64,000 nt of DNA from Vulcanisaeta sp. JCM 14467. GTDB taxonomy: Archaea; Thermoproteota; Thermoprotei; Thermoproteales; Thermocladiaceae. Position 1 is the stretch's first letter, and each line of letters begins with the position of its first letter. The notes under the pieces are model-generated. The model was not told the origin of the DNA, did no database searches, and saw nothing but the letters and a program-made list of their open reading frames with translations. The stretch is taken from NCBI RefSeq assembly GCF_001316245.1, contig NZ_BBDM01000001.1:62001-126000 (forward strand), given 5' to 3'. Below are positions 29,541 to 39,007 of the stretch, piece after piece. The translations under genes were made by a program, and so were the position numbers.

Positions 29541-30065
29541 TTCCTGGGCCAGGTTCCATAGTTTATCCCCGAGGTGGTGAATAACCTTTATGACCTTACC
29601 CTTACTCGCACTCCTCATCTCATCAGCGGCCATTAGGGATGCGCCAATGGCTATGTACCTACCCTTAAGGTCCTTAATCAACAATACGTCGCCAACACCG
29701 AAATTACCACTTATATCCTTAATACCCGGTCTCATCACATCCGCCCCATTGACTATGTGCGGTACTGCGCCATCATCCACGGTCACTGATGGGTAATTGG
29801 GCATGTAGGGTGGATTTAGGTAGAAGTATGTCAATAGCGGCACTACGTACTCCCTCTGGCTTGAGTCGATCTTTACCATTAGCTTCGCCACCAATGGCTT
29901 ATCATCAATTAGGTATACCGTCGTTGTCTCATTGAGTTCATAGACCTCAACCTTCTTGGCACTCCTGAATATTGGTCCCAGCTCGCCCACGGCGTTGCTC
30001 AACTCCTTAATATCCTTATTGCTCAGGAAGTACCTCTTAACACAGCAATTATTTGCAGGGCTCAT
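29523..30065 (-). CDS. PUA-domain RNA-binding protein (MCTS1/Tma20-like)
   Basis: 180 residues. An N-terminal pre-PUA domain (RYFLSNKDIKELSNAVGELG, VYLIDDKPLVAKL) is followed by a PUA domain (residues ~80-160: YPSVTVDDGAVPHIVNGADVMRPGI and GVGDVLLIKDLKGRYIAIGASLM). Archaeal homologues (COG2016) are related to eukaryotic MCT-1, which acts in translation initiation or ribosome recycling. It overlaps the kinase gene 3' end. Confidence 0.83.
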   Translation of the reverse strand: MSPANNCCVKRYFLSNKDIKELSNAVGELGPIFRSAKKVEVYELNETTTVYLIDDKPLVAKLMVKIDSSQREYVVPLLTYFYLNPPYMPNYPSVTVDDGAVPHIVNGADVMRPGIKDISGNFGVGDVLLIKDLKGRYIAIGASLMAADEMRSASKGKVIKVIHHLGDKLWNLAQELLKSK

Positions 30066-30124
30066 TAATAAGTATTTAGTACGTAACTCAATATTTAATA
30101 GCAGGTATTTTGCATTTTATTAAT

Positions 30125-30463
30125 GTGTCTACGGAGACAATAACGAGAGCCGAGTTTGAAAAGGTAGTACTTAAGGTTGGCAAGGTGATACATGCAGAGA
30201 GGGTTCAGGGCTCGAAGAAATTATTAAGGCTCATTGTCGATATTGGCGACGAGAGGAGGCAAATAATCACTGGGCTTGCGGAGTTTTACAAGCCCGAGGA
30301 CTTGATTAATAAGTACGTGATTGTAGTCGCTAATTTGGAGAGTAGGAAGATATTTGGCTATGAGAGTCAGGGAATGATACTGGCCTCATGCGATGAGAAG
30401 AACCCAACAATAATAACGATTGATAAGCCACAGGATGAGCAAATAGGTAAGAGGGTTTGCTAA
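30125..30463 (+). CDS. Stand-alone tRNA-binding OB-fold protein (MetG-beta/Trbp111-like)
   Basis: About 112 residues: FEKVVLKVGKVIHAERVQGSKKLLRLIVDIGDE then RQIITGLAEFY and NLESRKIFGYESQGMILAS, the full EMAPII/Trbp111 signature. In crenarchaea this module is encoded apart from methionyl-tRNA synthetase and binds tRNA in trans. The frame extends to TTG 30110, but GTG 30125 fits better with TATA box caatattta (about 30090-30098). It lies 40 nt upstream of the M16 protease gene. Confidence 0.87.
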   Translation: MSTETITRAEFEKVVLKVGKVIHAERVQGSKKLLRLIVDIGDERRQIITGLAEFYKPEDLINKYVIVVANLESRKIFGYESQGMILASCDEKNPTIITIDKPQDEQIGKRVC

Positions 30464-30503
30464 AGGTGAATTGCTTTAAACTCCCTGTTTAAAAACGGTA
30501 ACG

Positions 30504-31688
30504 GTGAATATAGAGTACTACGTCTTAGATAATGGACTTAGGCTATTGATAAGTAGGTTTGAATCACCAACGGTGGGAATAGCTGTCGGCGTCGGCATTG
30601 GCTCGATATACGAGGACAGGGATCTACGGGGCATAAGCCACTTCGCCGAGCACATTATTTACAGGGCGTACCCAAACATTGACCTGGAAATAGAGGGGCT
30701 TGGCGGTGTATCTGATGCGTATACCGAGCGAACACTCACGATGTACCTATTCGAGGTGATACCAAGCGAGTTAAGGAATTTACTGAGGCTTATTTATAAA
30801 ATGTTCAGTAATAGGAGGGTTGATAATGAGGATTTTGAGAGGGAGAGGAGGGTCATACTTTCTGAGATTAAAATGAGGAATGACGATCCAGGAACACTAA
30901 TATATGACCTAGGGCCCAGGGCATTATTTGGAGATAGCGATTACGGTGCCCCAATCATCGGTACCGAAGAGAGCATCTCCTCAATGGCTACCAAGGATCT
31001 CGAGAATTTCCTCGAGTCATACTACACACCAGATAACATGGTGGTGAGTATTGTGGGCCCCATAAACATGCCAATCAATGAAATAATAGGATTATTTAAC
31101 GGGTGGGATGGTAAGTCAAGCCGTAAGAAGATCCCAACAATGGGTAAGGGAGGGCCCATAGTCATCAGGAGACCCATTGAATCGGCCTACCTATCGTATT
31201 CCTGGCAATACAACGTGATTAACGAGGATTCATTCCTACTCTCAATTAAATCATCACTGCTTGAGTTCCACCTGGTGAATGGGCTTAGTTCATACTTAAT
31301 GTCCAGGTTCAGGAATAAGGGCTTGACATACACAATAGACATGGATAGGGATTACCTACCAGGTACCTACTACTACCAGCTAGTGGTGTCAGCCGTTAAT
31401 GAGGAAAGTATCGATATTGTTAAGGAGGAATTAGTTAATGCATTGTTAAGCATTAATGATTTATTTAAGGATGAGTACTATTTAAGCAAGCGACTAAACT
31501 ACCTCAAGTACTTAATAAGTGATTACCTGCGCAGACCAATACAGGTGGCTGAGTCCATGAGCTACATGGAATTGAAGCTCAGCAATCACGACATTGATGA
31601 GTTCAATAACGGACTTGAGAGACACTTCAGGGATTCCCTAGACCACCTAATAACTAATGGTGTATGGTCTGAAATATTACCATTATAA
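30504..31688 (+). CDS. M16-family zinc metallopeptidase
   Basis: 394 residues. The inverted zinc motif HFAEH (residues ~46-50) and a distal acidic stretch (FERERRVILSEI) giving the third zinc ligand are present. The C-terminal half is the second, catalytically inert lobe of the fold (LVNGLSSYLMSRFRNKGLTYTI matches the R-x-x-x-x-L-x-Y region). The motif order HxxEH is typical of pitrilysin/mitochondrial processing peptidase relatives. Substrate unknown. GTG start, intact frame. Confidence 0.85.
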   Translation: MNIEYYVLDNGLRLLISRFESPTVGIAVGVGIGSIYEDRDLRGISHFAEHIIYRAYPNIDLEIEGLGGVSDAYTERTLTMYLFEVIPSELRNLLRLIYKMFSNRRVDNEDFERERRVILSEIKMRNDDPGTLIYDLGPRALFGDSDYGAPIIGTEESISSMATKDLENFLESYYTPDNMVVSIVGPINMPINEIIGLFNGWDGKSSRKKIPTMGKGGPIVIRRPIESAYLSYSWQYNVINEDSFLLSIKSSLLEFHLVNGLSSYLMSRFRNKGLTYTIDMDRDYLPGTYYYQLVVSAVNEESIDIVKEELVNALLSINDLFKDEYYLSKRLNYLKYLISDYLRRPIQVAESMSYMELKLSNHDIDEFNNGLERHFRDSLDHLITNGVWSEILPL

Positions 31689-31698
31689 TATTAGTGTA

Positions 31699-31727
31699 TT
31701 ACGTATACGTAAACATTACGTATGCGC
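31699..31727. repeat. Adjacent palindromes between convergent genes
   Basis: A perfect 14-bp palindrome TTACGTATACGTAA (31699-31712) is followed by TATGCGCATA (about 31720-31729 region), another perfect palindrome. They sit between the M16 stop and the Sir2 stop. They could be a bidirectional termination signal or a protein-binding site. Confidence 0.4.
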
Positions 31728-31754
31728 ATAAATAACTAGAGTATTACTATGGTA

Positions 31755-32531
31755 TTATTGTTGTATTCCCAACCTCTCCTTAACCTCCCTGAGCAGCAGT
31801 GTCATTGCCTCGCCAGCCTTACACTGTATTATTACATCAGCGATGTAATCAAGCTCCGTGGGCTCCATGTTTATGATAATGACCTTACCACCCATCTCCT
31901 TAACAAAGATAGGTATGTAAGCGGCAGGATAAACAGAAAGCGAAGAACCAATCACGAGTACCGCATCACTCATTAATGCAAGCTCTCTAGCCCTCTCAAA
32001 ATCCTTAACGGGCTCGCCAAATAACACGGTATCAGGCTTGAGAATACCACCACACTCATCGCAGAGTGGTGGTATTTGACCACTATCAATCTTTTTAATA
32101 ACAACTTCCATCGGGTATGTACGACCGCAGGCAATGCATACAGCCCTCTTCATTGTTCCGTGAAGCTCAATTACGTTCTTAGAACCGGCTGCCTGATGTA
32201 ATCCATCAACGTTCTGCGTAATCACAGCCTTTATGATACCCAACCTCTCGAGTTCCGCCACGGCATAGTGCGCCCTGTTAGGCTTAGCCGCGAATAATGT
32301 GCTCATCCTCATCCTGTAGAATAGCCAGAAGTCCTTTGGGTGATTTAGGAAGTAATCTATGGTAGCTATTTCAGGGCTGTACTGTTTCCATAATCCCTGG
32401 GGACCCCTAAAGTCAGGAATCCCTGACTCCGTGGATATACCAGCGCCCGTGAAGGCTATTGCATGCTTTGCATTAATCAATACGTCAGCGGCCTTCTTTA
32501 TATCCTCAATATTACACTGCTTCTCACTCAT
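31755..32531 (-). CDS. NAD-dependent protein deacylase, Sir2 family
   Basis: 258 residues. All sirtuin motifs are visible: TGAGISTESGIPDFRG (residues ~28-43), TQNVDGLHQAAGS, catalytic His in ELHGTMK, four zinc Cys (CIACGR and CDECGG), LFGEPV, and the nucleotide-binding GSSLSVYPAAYIP. In Sulfolobus the homologue deacetylates the chromatin protein Alba. Intact and normal length. Its promoter lies near 32540-32560, divergent from the guide RNA gene. Confidence 0.93.
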   Translation of the reverse strand: MSEKQCNIEDIKKAADVLINAKHAIAFTGAGISTESGIPDFRGPQGLWKQYSPEIATIDYFLNHPKDFWLFYRMRMSTLFAAKPNRAHYAVAELERLGIIKAVITQNVDGLHQAAGSKNVIELHGTMKRAVCIACGRTYPMEVVIKKIDSGQIPPLCDECGGILKPDTVLFGEPVKDFERARELALMSDAVLVIGSSLSVYPAAYIPIFVKEMGGKVIIINMEPTELDYIADVIIQCKAGEAMTLLLREVKERLGIQQ

Positions 32532-32625
32532 ATACTTACTCTTACTATTACTCGGCCCGCGTTATAAGTATTAGTCCTGATTGGTGATGAAGAACTTATA
32601 TTATAGTGAGGTTCCCTTTATACTG

Positions 32626-32681
32626 AGTGTGATGAACTGACGACGGACTGAACTACTGATGATCGCGTTGGTGGCTGACCT
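32626..32681 (+). ncRNA. C/D-box guide RNA, possible 16S rRNA target
   Basis: Near-ideal pattern: box C GTGATGA (32629-32635), 12-nt guide actgacgacgga, box D' CTGA (32648-32651), 5-nt spacer, box C' TGATGA (32657-32662), 12-nt guide tcgcgttggtgg, box D CTGA (32675-32678). TATA-like acttatatta is 25-30 nt upstream. The D' guide complements CCGTCGTCAG, part of the highly conserved 16S segment GCATGGCYGYCGTCAG (from memory), over 10 contiguous bases. It is antisense to the last codons of the glycosyltransferase fragment. Confidence 0.8.
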
Positions 32682-33236
32682 CATCATATACCAACTCGAC
32701 ATCGTTTACTGACCTCAACTCCACGGCATTTATCCCATAGTGATTCCTGAGGGATTCATAGGTTGGCTTGTTATGCGCAATGACGTAGAATGCTGAGGAG
32801 AAGACGTACTTCTCCCAATCCCTTATTGTTAGGCTTAGTAGGCTCATACTGTTACCTGACCTAATGGGCTCGGTCGAGTATGCACTGACTATGTATGGAA
32901 CCTTAAGCCTCTGTGAAAGTACCTTGGCGATTACTGCGGCTATCCACTCATGTGCATGTATGAGGTCTATATCCCTGGGTATTACGTAGGCGCCCTGGAA
33001 AGGACCTCCACAAGTAGGAAGTGCGTATAGGCAACAACATCACTGAACCATCTATCGCTAACCGTGAACACACGTATATTGCCATCCATGTAACTACCAT
33101 CAAAGTTAGCCGGGTGCATCAGGTAAACATCATGCTTGCTCGATAATTGCGTAACCAAGTCCCTGACTTGGAATGCCAGTGATCCAACGACCCTATGTGG
33201 TGGGTACTCCGTGGATATGTGCAGAACCTTAACCAC
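32653..33236 (-). CDS. Glycosyltransferase family 4/5 N-terminal domain only (one frame break)
   Basis: About 194 residues reconstructed across a frame break near 33000. The start VKVLHISTEYPPHRVVGSLAF and the segment DIDLIHAHEWIAAVIAKVL are the N-terminal acceptor domain of GT-B glycogen/starch synthase-like enzymes. The C-terminal donor-binding domain, with its conserved E-x7-E, is missing: the protein ends at SVNDVELVYDEVSH and only 120 bp separate it from Sir2. It may be a truncated remnant or a half-enzyme that needs a partner. It lies beside a wHTH gene and GH57, suggesting alpha-glucan metabolism. Confidence 0.65.
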
Positions 33237-33240
33237 AGAA

Positions 33241-33480
33241 TCAACAGTAAATACTGCTTAATTTAATTATTGCAGTGGATGTTAGGTGTACGGAATCATT
33301 TATCGTATTCACGTAACCAAGCACCTTAAGCTTATCAACAATACTCCTTACCTCCTCAACCCTCAAACCAACAATCCTCGCCAAGTCCTCAAGCTTAACA
33401 GCCCGTTCTCTGTCAATCGCAGCCAGCGAATGCAGGGCCTGCATCACAGTCCTAATCTTCGACTCATGGATCATCTCCAC
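33241..33480 (-). CDS. Small winged-helix protein
   Basis: 79 residues: IRTVMQALHSLAAIDRERAVKLEDLARIVGLRVEEVRSIVDKL (key part) is a helix-turn-helix, followed by a short wing (LGYVNTINDSVHLT). It ends 5 nt before the glycosyltransferase start and is divergent from GH57, so it may regulate either or both. No ligand domain. Confidence 0.65.
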   Translation of the reverse strand: MEMIHESKIRTVMQALHSLAAIDRERAVKLEDLARIVGLRVEEVRSIVDKLKVLGYVNTINDSVHLTSTAIIKLSSIYC

Positions 33481-33582
33481 AAAGTACTGTTATTCAATTT
33501 ACTTCTTAATAAGCTTCTCCATCCTTAATCATGAATTAGTAATTGAAACGACAAAAAGCACTTATATAATTATTAACTCGCA

Positions 33583-35346
33583 ATGAAGGTAGTGTCTATA
33601 GAGTTAGTAACGAACAAGGTGCTTTACGAACCTGGTGAGGACGTGGCAATTAATGTAGTGATTAAAGGATTAATGAGTAGGGAGGACGTTGAATTAGTAA
33701 TAACGAGGGATTCCCAGGAAGTCATGAGACGCACACTGCAGGTAATACCACCTGAGTTGGAGGTGATGGATTACGTCAAGCTAACTGACAAGGGCGTTTA
33801 CGAATTAAGCGCCAAATGCTGCGGCTCGGAGGCTAGGGTCCCGGTAATGGTTATTGATAAGCCTGAGACACCGTTAAGGTTCGTGCTAGCCTTTCACAAT
33901 CATCAACCAATACATAAGTACCCAAGCGGTATTTACCATGGTCCCTGGGCATTCCACCACACGTGGTCCCAGGAATTCTACCCAATCTATGATGTTGGTC
34001 CATATCTCCTGCACGCAAGGCTCGTGAATAAGTACAGGGTCTCAATAACGTATAACCTAAGCCCAAGTCTACTATGGCAGTGGGACGACATATTAAATAA
34101 TGGCGCTTTCATCGAGAGCGAAGACCACATTGAGTATATTGGCCCCTGGGATCCACGGACGGGATTAATTAGGGAAGCTATTAATACATATTCGAGACTC
34201 GCCAACGAAGGAGTTATAGAGGTGCTTACGAGCTTCCTAGCCCACCCCATTGCTGGTTATGTAATTGAAAGGTTTGAGGTGCATGACCTATTACGGTGGG
34301 AGTTAAGCAGGGGTAAGGAGGTCACCAGGAAGGTGCTGGGTGTGGATGTGGTAGGTATGTGGTTACCTGAGCTTTACTACTCTGAGAAGTTGAGGGATAT
34401 ACTCTGCGATGAAGGTATAAAGTTCGTAATACTCGATGGCGTATATCACCTTGGGGAGGCCATTAGGGATAGGAGTTCAATGTACAGGGTTTACAGGCAC
34501 GACTGCCTAACAGTATTGTTTAGGGACACGGCACTTAGTGATTTGCTGAGCTTTCAATTAAATAAGGCAGGTAATGCCCAGGAGGCTGATGTAAATGCCC
34601 GGAGATTAATTATGGAATTGATGATGAGAATTAATTATACCAAGGATGGCGTAATCACGATGGCTCTGGATGGGGAGAATTGGATGATACTACCAACACC
34701 AAACCCATACGCTGCCCTCCTCCTTGAGAAAATAATGATGTACCTATCCCAGGCTAAAGCTGATGGCTATATAATGCCCATTAGGCCATCAATTATTAAG
34801 GAGTTCCATGAGGAGATTAAGGAGATACCAACCACGTCGTGGCTAGGCTCACCCACCAAGTGGATTAGTGAGAGGGCGGATATACAGTCAAGGCTCTGGT
34901 CAATGGCACAGGTCGCGGTCAATAAGTGGAGGATTTACGAGGAGGTCTTTGGGGAGGATGAGGAGTTAAGGATGTCCCTGGCAATGACGTTGGACAGTGA
35001 TTATTACTGGGCTGAGTTCGTAAACGTGAGTCACGTTGGTGAGTGGTCCTACTCCGTAGTAAGCAAGGTTGAGAATGCACTTAATTCATTGGGGTTGAGG
35101 ATTAATCAAGGCAATGATCAATTAGAAATCACCATAAGCAATGGCTGGGTCAAAGACGCAAACCTAGTTATTGGTATTGAAACCCCAGAGACATACGTAG
35201 AATATAGCATTAAGGTTCGATTAGGTTCGTCGGAGACCATGAGGATTAACGGTTTAAGTAATTTAACGGTATCATTATTAACCCCAAGAACAAGGACACA
35301 GATTAGGAAGCCCATTAAAATAATACGTGAAGCTAAGAAACGCTGA
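33583..35346 (+). CDS. Glycoside hydrolase family 57 (alpha-amylase/glucanotransferase type)
   Basis: 587 residues, intact. Residues ~1-100 form an Ig-like N-terminal domain. The GH57 barrel starts at LRFVLAFHNHQPIHKYPSG (His-Asn-His-Gln-Pro is region I). Further landmarks are WLPELYYSEKL (region III, presumed nucleophile Glu) and ITMALDGENWM (region IV, presumed acid/base Asp). The C-terminal beta domain has DYYWAEFVNVSHVGEWSYS. No signal peptide, so cytoplasmic. It acts on alpha-glucans such as glycogen or maltodextrin. TATA box cacttatataa precedes ATG 33583. The 3' end overlaps the convergent amidohydrolase by 14 nt. Confidence 0.9.
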   Translation: MKVVSIELVTNKVLYEPGEDVAINVVIKGLMSREDVELVITRDSQEVMRRTLQVIPPELEVMDYVKLTDKGVYELSAKCCGSEARVPVMVIDKPETPLRFVLAFHNHQPIHKYPSGIYHGPWAFHHTWSQEFYPIYDVGPYLLHARLVNKYRVSITYNLSPSLLWQWDDILNNGAFIESEDHIEYIGPWDPRTGLIREAINTYSRLANEGVIEVLTSFLAHPIAGYVIERFEVHDLLRWELSRGKEVTRKVLGVDVVGMWLPELYYSEKLRDILCDEGIKFVILDGVYHLGEAIRDRSSMYRVYRHDCLTVLFRDTALSDLLSFQLNKAGNAQEADVNARRLIMELMMRINYTKDGVITMALDGENWMILPTPNPYAALLLEKIMMYLSQAKADGYIMPIRPSIIKEFHEEIKEIPTTSWLGSPTKWISERADIQSRLWSMAQVAVNKWRIYEEVFGEDEELRMSLAMTLDSDYYWAEFVNVSHVGEWSYSVVSKVENALNSLGLRINQGNDQLEITISNGWVKDANLVIGIETPETYVEYSIKVRLGSSETMRINGLSNLTVSLLTPRTRTQIRKPIKIIREAKKR

Positions 35347-36491
35347 GTATGCTTGAACCATTAATTATATACATGATGTCTCTACTAGATGTGCGCATCG
35401 TTACATAATCATGGATATAATCCGCACTGACGCCTTCATAATCCATACGCAGCGCAATACCCCTCATGGCTCGCCCTCCTTCAATACGTAACCAAACCCC
35501 CACGACCAAGCCCATGAAGTAACCATCTTAAGCACCGTCCGTGAGCTCAACTCCTCACCCATCAACAGCCTTAATACCCTAACCTCCTCCCAAGGATTAG
35601 CTCTATCAACGCAACATTGTCAGTACCAATCAATGGCCTCAAGCCCCTCCTCACCATGGCACCAACCCTCGCCAACCTACCAACAAATTCAATGTTAGAC
35701 CTAGGACACGTGACTATGGGTAACGTGGGTATCCTCGAAATATCATCATCACTCAACTGCGTTAGGTGTACGAATACGGTATTACCGGTCACCAACGTAG
35801 CCAACGCCCTATTCAAATCGCCATCAAGGTACGTATCCTCAGTCTCAGACACGTGAGTACTAATGGGCAATCCACGTGAACCACCCAACCTAGAGACCAA
35901 CCTCAACTCGGCCAATGAGTAATTGAGTGGTGATATTAGGGATATGCCGAACCCCCTATCAACGAAGTACCTCACCTCATCCTCAAACACCTCATCAACA
36001 TCCTCCTCCTCATCAGACCTGACATAAACCCTGAAGGTACTCGGTTCGGCCAACGGCACAATGCACAGGCCAGCCTTCCTGGCCTCCTCAATAACGACAT
36101 CAGCAAATGACCTGCCATACTCTATTACCGCCAGTAAGCATCCAACGCCGTAATTCCTAACCCTACGAAACACCATCGCCAAACCACTTCTTAATGACTT
36201 GGGCCTTGCCCTGCGTAAGTAATAGTACTTAATGCCGTATGGCGCACCAACAACATCGTCAATGTAATACTTATTGAATACACCCATTAGGAAGTAGTCA
36301 AGGACGTGGATGTGAGCGTTGGTTAATTGAGGCATTATTAATGTATTCCCTAAATCAACAACATTATTACTACCAGGCACCCTACCAATGCCTATTATCT
36401 CACCATCCGAGATATCAATAATGACATCCTTAACGGGCTCCAGATCCTCACCAACCAGCGCCATCGAGGATTTAATACTTAGCCTACGCAT
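35333..36491 (-). CDS. Amidohydrolase-family protein (two frame breaks)
   Basis: Metal-dependent hydrolase fold resembling cytosine-deaminase-like COG0402 proteins. The metal motif reads NAHIHVLD (HxH), with SHVSETEDTYLDGD giving a further His, VFVHLTQLSDDD another, and GTDNVALIE the terminal Asp. About 305 residues are in one frame; breaks near 35590 and 35465 separate the C-terminal ~75 residues (NPWEEVRVLRLLMGEEL; MRTSSRDIMYIINGSSIL). The latter matches the composite beta-sandwich tail of the family. Substrate unknown. Confidence 0.72.
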
Positions 36492-36539
36492 TCGAAGGAT
36501 GAATTTAAGTAATTAAATTAATGCTTTATTCGATGTAGG

Positions 36540-37622
36540 ATGAAGATAGCAGTCATAGGGTTAAACCCGGGAACGGCAATTTACGCGCAGTACCTTGCTA
36601 AGGATGGGCACGAGATCACAATACTCACGGAGAGCCGGGGTGACGCCATAATCATGGACTTATTACCACATGCCTTGTTGGGCATCGTTAATAAGGAATT
36701 GACCAAGTTATTCACCAGAAAATACCTCGAAGACGTATTAGGTATTAACATATTAAACGTGAAGTTGAGTGCCGTAACGATAAATGGCGATAAAGTGTTA
36801 ATAATGGGTAAGGCCGATGACCAGGATGTTGGGGGTAAATACGATAGGGTTATAGTTGGTTCTGAGGCGCTACCGAGGGAATCCAGTAATTGCGTGAGTG
36901 CCTATAAGGTTACCTTATCATCAGGGGACTATGTAATTAACGGCTTTGACGCAGGTAAGAATACTGAGTTATTAATGCTGACGGCGGACCTTGGTGGGCG
37001 CGCAGTTACGAGCTCGCCAACCGCCATAGATGGTGATGTTCTTAAGTACCTGCCAATTAATAGTAATGTAGAGTCTGGGACTTGCGTATCCACGGACTAT
37101 GACGTAATCAAACCCTCAATAGGGGCTGCAGGGAGTAATTGGTTCATTGGCAGGGGATTCACGTTAAGGGATTCGTTGAGTGGTATTGAGTATATGGTTA
37201 ATAGGGACTATCAACTAATCATGATGGGAAAACTGCTGGCAATGAGGGACTTGGGCATTATAGACTCATTACCATTAATGCCACGTCTAGAGATTGGCTT
37301 CTCCCGCAACTGGTCATTCCTATCCATAGGTCTCACGCATGATGAATTAAGCACGGTCTTCAGGGACTTATCCTCATCCAGGGTGGCCTATCACTCGGGT
37401 GAGACCGATATAGTGGCTAAGGTAACCTACCGAGGCAGGAAGTTACTAAGCCTTCAAATACTGGCAAGAGGTATTAAGTTGCTTAATTGGTTCTCCTCGA
37501 TTTACTCCCTAATAATGCTTAATGGCGTGGCTTACCTACTGCTTGACATGGGTTATGAGGTTGCCTTCAGTACGGTGCGCGGATTGCTTGAGCAGTTAAT
37601 GCTAAATATATACAATATATAG
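36540..37622 (+). CDS. Pyridine-nucleotide-disulfide oxidoreductase-like protein, degenerate
   Basis: 360 residues, intact. N-terminal dinucleotide-binding start MKIAVIGLNPGTAIYAQYLAKDGHEITIL (Gly-x-x-x-Gly pattern loosened from GxGxxG). The C-terminal ~90 residues (IVAKVTYRGRKLLSLQILARG) resemble the dimerisation domain of NADH oxidase/CoA-disulfide reductase. The redox Cys that follows the N-terminal FAD motif in active members is absent, and the NAD-binding motif is not obvious. It is therefore a diverged relative, perhaps without catalytic flavin chemistry. Confidence 0.5.
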   Translation: MKIAVIGLNPGTAIYAQYLAKDGHEITILTESRGDAIIMDLLPHALLGIVNKELTKLFTRKYLEDVLGINILNVKLSAVTINGDKVLIMGKADDQDVGGKYDRVIVGSEALPRESSNCVSAYKVTLSSGDYVINGFDAGKNTELLMLTADLGGRAVTSSPTAIDGDVLKYLPINSNVESGTCVSTDYDVIKPSIGAAGSNWFIGRGFTLRDSLSGIEYMVNRDYQLIMMGKLLAMRDLGIIDSLPLMPRLEIGFSRNWSFLSIGLTHDELSTVFRDLSSSRVAYHSGETDIVAKVTYRGRKLLSLQILARGIKLLNWFSSIYSLIMLNGVAYLLLDMGYEVAFSTVRGLLEQLMLNIYNI

Positions 37623-37683
37623 GTGGGCATACTAATGAGTTAGTAAATAAGCTTTATTAATGACCTAACCACATATTAAGTCA

Positions 37684-39007
37684 GTGCCTGGCATCCTGGC
37701 CAATGTTGATTACGAGGAGCCACTCACCAAGTATAGGATAAGGGAGGTACTTATTGAGGCGCGTAGGCGGTCAATAAGCTATATAGATAAGATGAAGCAG
37801 GAGGTGCTTGCGGACTCCTTCTACGTACATTACAGGCAGCCAATACTTAGGATGCCCACTGAGAATGAGGACATGGAGACAGCCTATGGAGGTTTGTGGT
37901 CTCCACATACATTAGGAGTGAGGCCTATAATGACGTATCGAGGATAACGAAGTTGAACGGTAGGCTCTCCAGGGTAATGGCGATAAAGCTCCTCAAGGTC
38001 TATAACAGTATCCTCAGTAAGATGGATAGAAACGAGGCCTTCAGGCAGATGGTTGAGTCAGCAATGGATCAAAACAGCTCATCCTCCAGGGAGAGTAGGA
38101 TGAACCTTGAGCGGGAGGTTAGGTCACTAATTAACTTCTATGTCGGTAGTATGAAGAAGGTCAGCGAGACCGTTAATAAGGTTAAGATGCTCTTCGGCGA
38201 GTCAGTGGGCCATGAAATAGCCGACATACTACTTAGCACGGACATCGACCCATACAGGCTTAGGTTAATATCCATGCTCAATTCATTAATTAGGTTAATA
38301 GTGGATACCAGGTACACGGTGGATGTGGTCGAGGACAGGGACGCCGAGCGCGTCGGCACGATCGGCGGGGTTAAACGGATGACAAAGGCCTCGGAGCTAA
38401 AGGACATGATACCAAGCGAGAGAATGCTAATGAAATTCGCAAAGCCTGTCTTCGCCTATAAACTGGCCATGGGTAATGTACTAGTTAGGGAGAGGAGGGC
38501 TGTTAAGAAGCCCAAGATCTACATGCTCATTGATAAGAGCGGGTCGATGTTCTACACAGTTAACATAAACATATTCGAGGTTGGGGCCATAAGCAAGATA
38601 ACCTGGGCCACGGCACTAGCTGTGATACTCGCAATGAAGGGTGGCAACTTAGCCGTGAGGTTCTTCGACCAGCAGGTATACCCAATACTAACTAATAAGA
38701 ATGACATAGTGAAGATGCTCCTCTCACTAATACCGTTGGGTGGCACCGACATAACAAATGCCGTGAGAGCTGCGATACAGGACGCCCTGGACAAGTCGTC
38801 ACTTAGGATTACAAGTTGGTCGTGATAACGGACGGGGAGGATGACAACATCGATCCAACCGTATTCAACAAGGCCAGGTCCGTATTTAGGTCGGTAAAGG
38901 TGCTATTAATTGGTGGTGAGAATAGCGTTATTGAGGAGAATGTGGATACAATAAAGATACAGGAATTAACGAGCGAGAGCCTGTCCCACACAATTAGGAG
39001 GATTTAG
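37684..39007 (+). CDS. VWA-domain protein (CoxE/MoxR-associated type; two frame breaks)
   Basis: About 440 residues in three frame pieces (breaks near 37910 and 38815). The first ~260 residues are helical. The C-terminal von Willebrand A domain contains a complete MIDAS: IYMLIDKSGSMFY (DxSGS), PLGGTDITNAVRAA (Thr ligand) and VVITDGEDDN (Asp ligand). Such proteins usually pair with MoxR AAA+ ATPases to assemble or activate metalloenzymes. No MoxR gene is in this window. The 3' end overlaps the convergent QueD-like gene by 14 nt. Confidence 0.75.
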
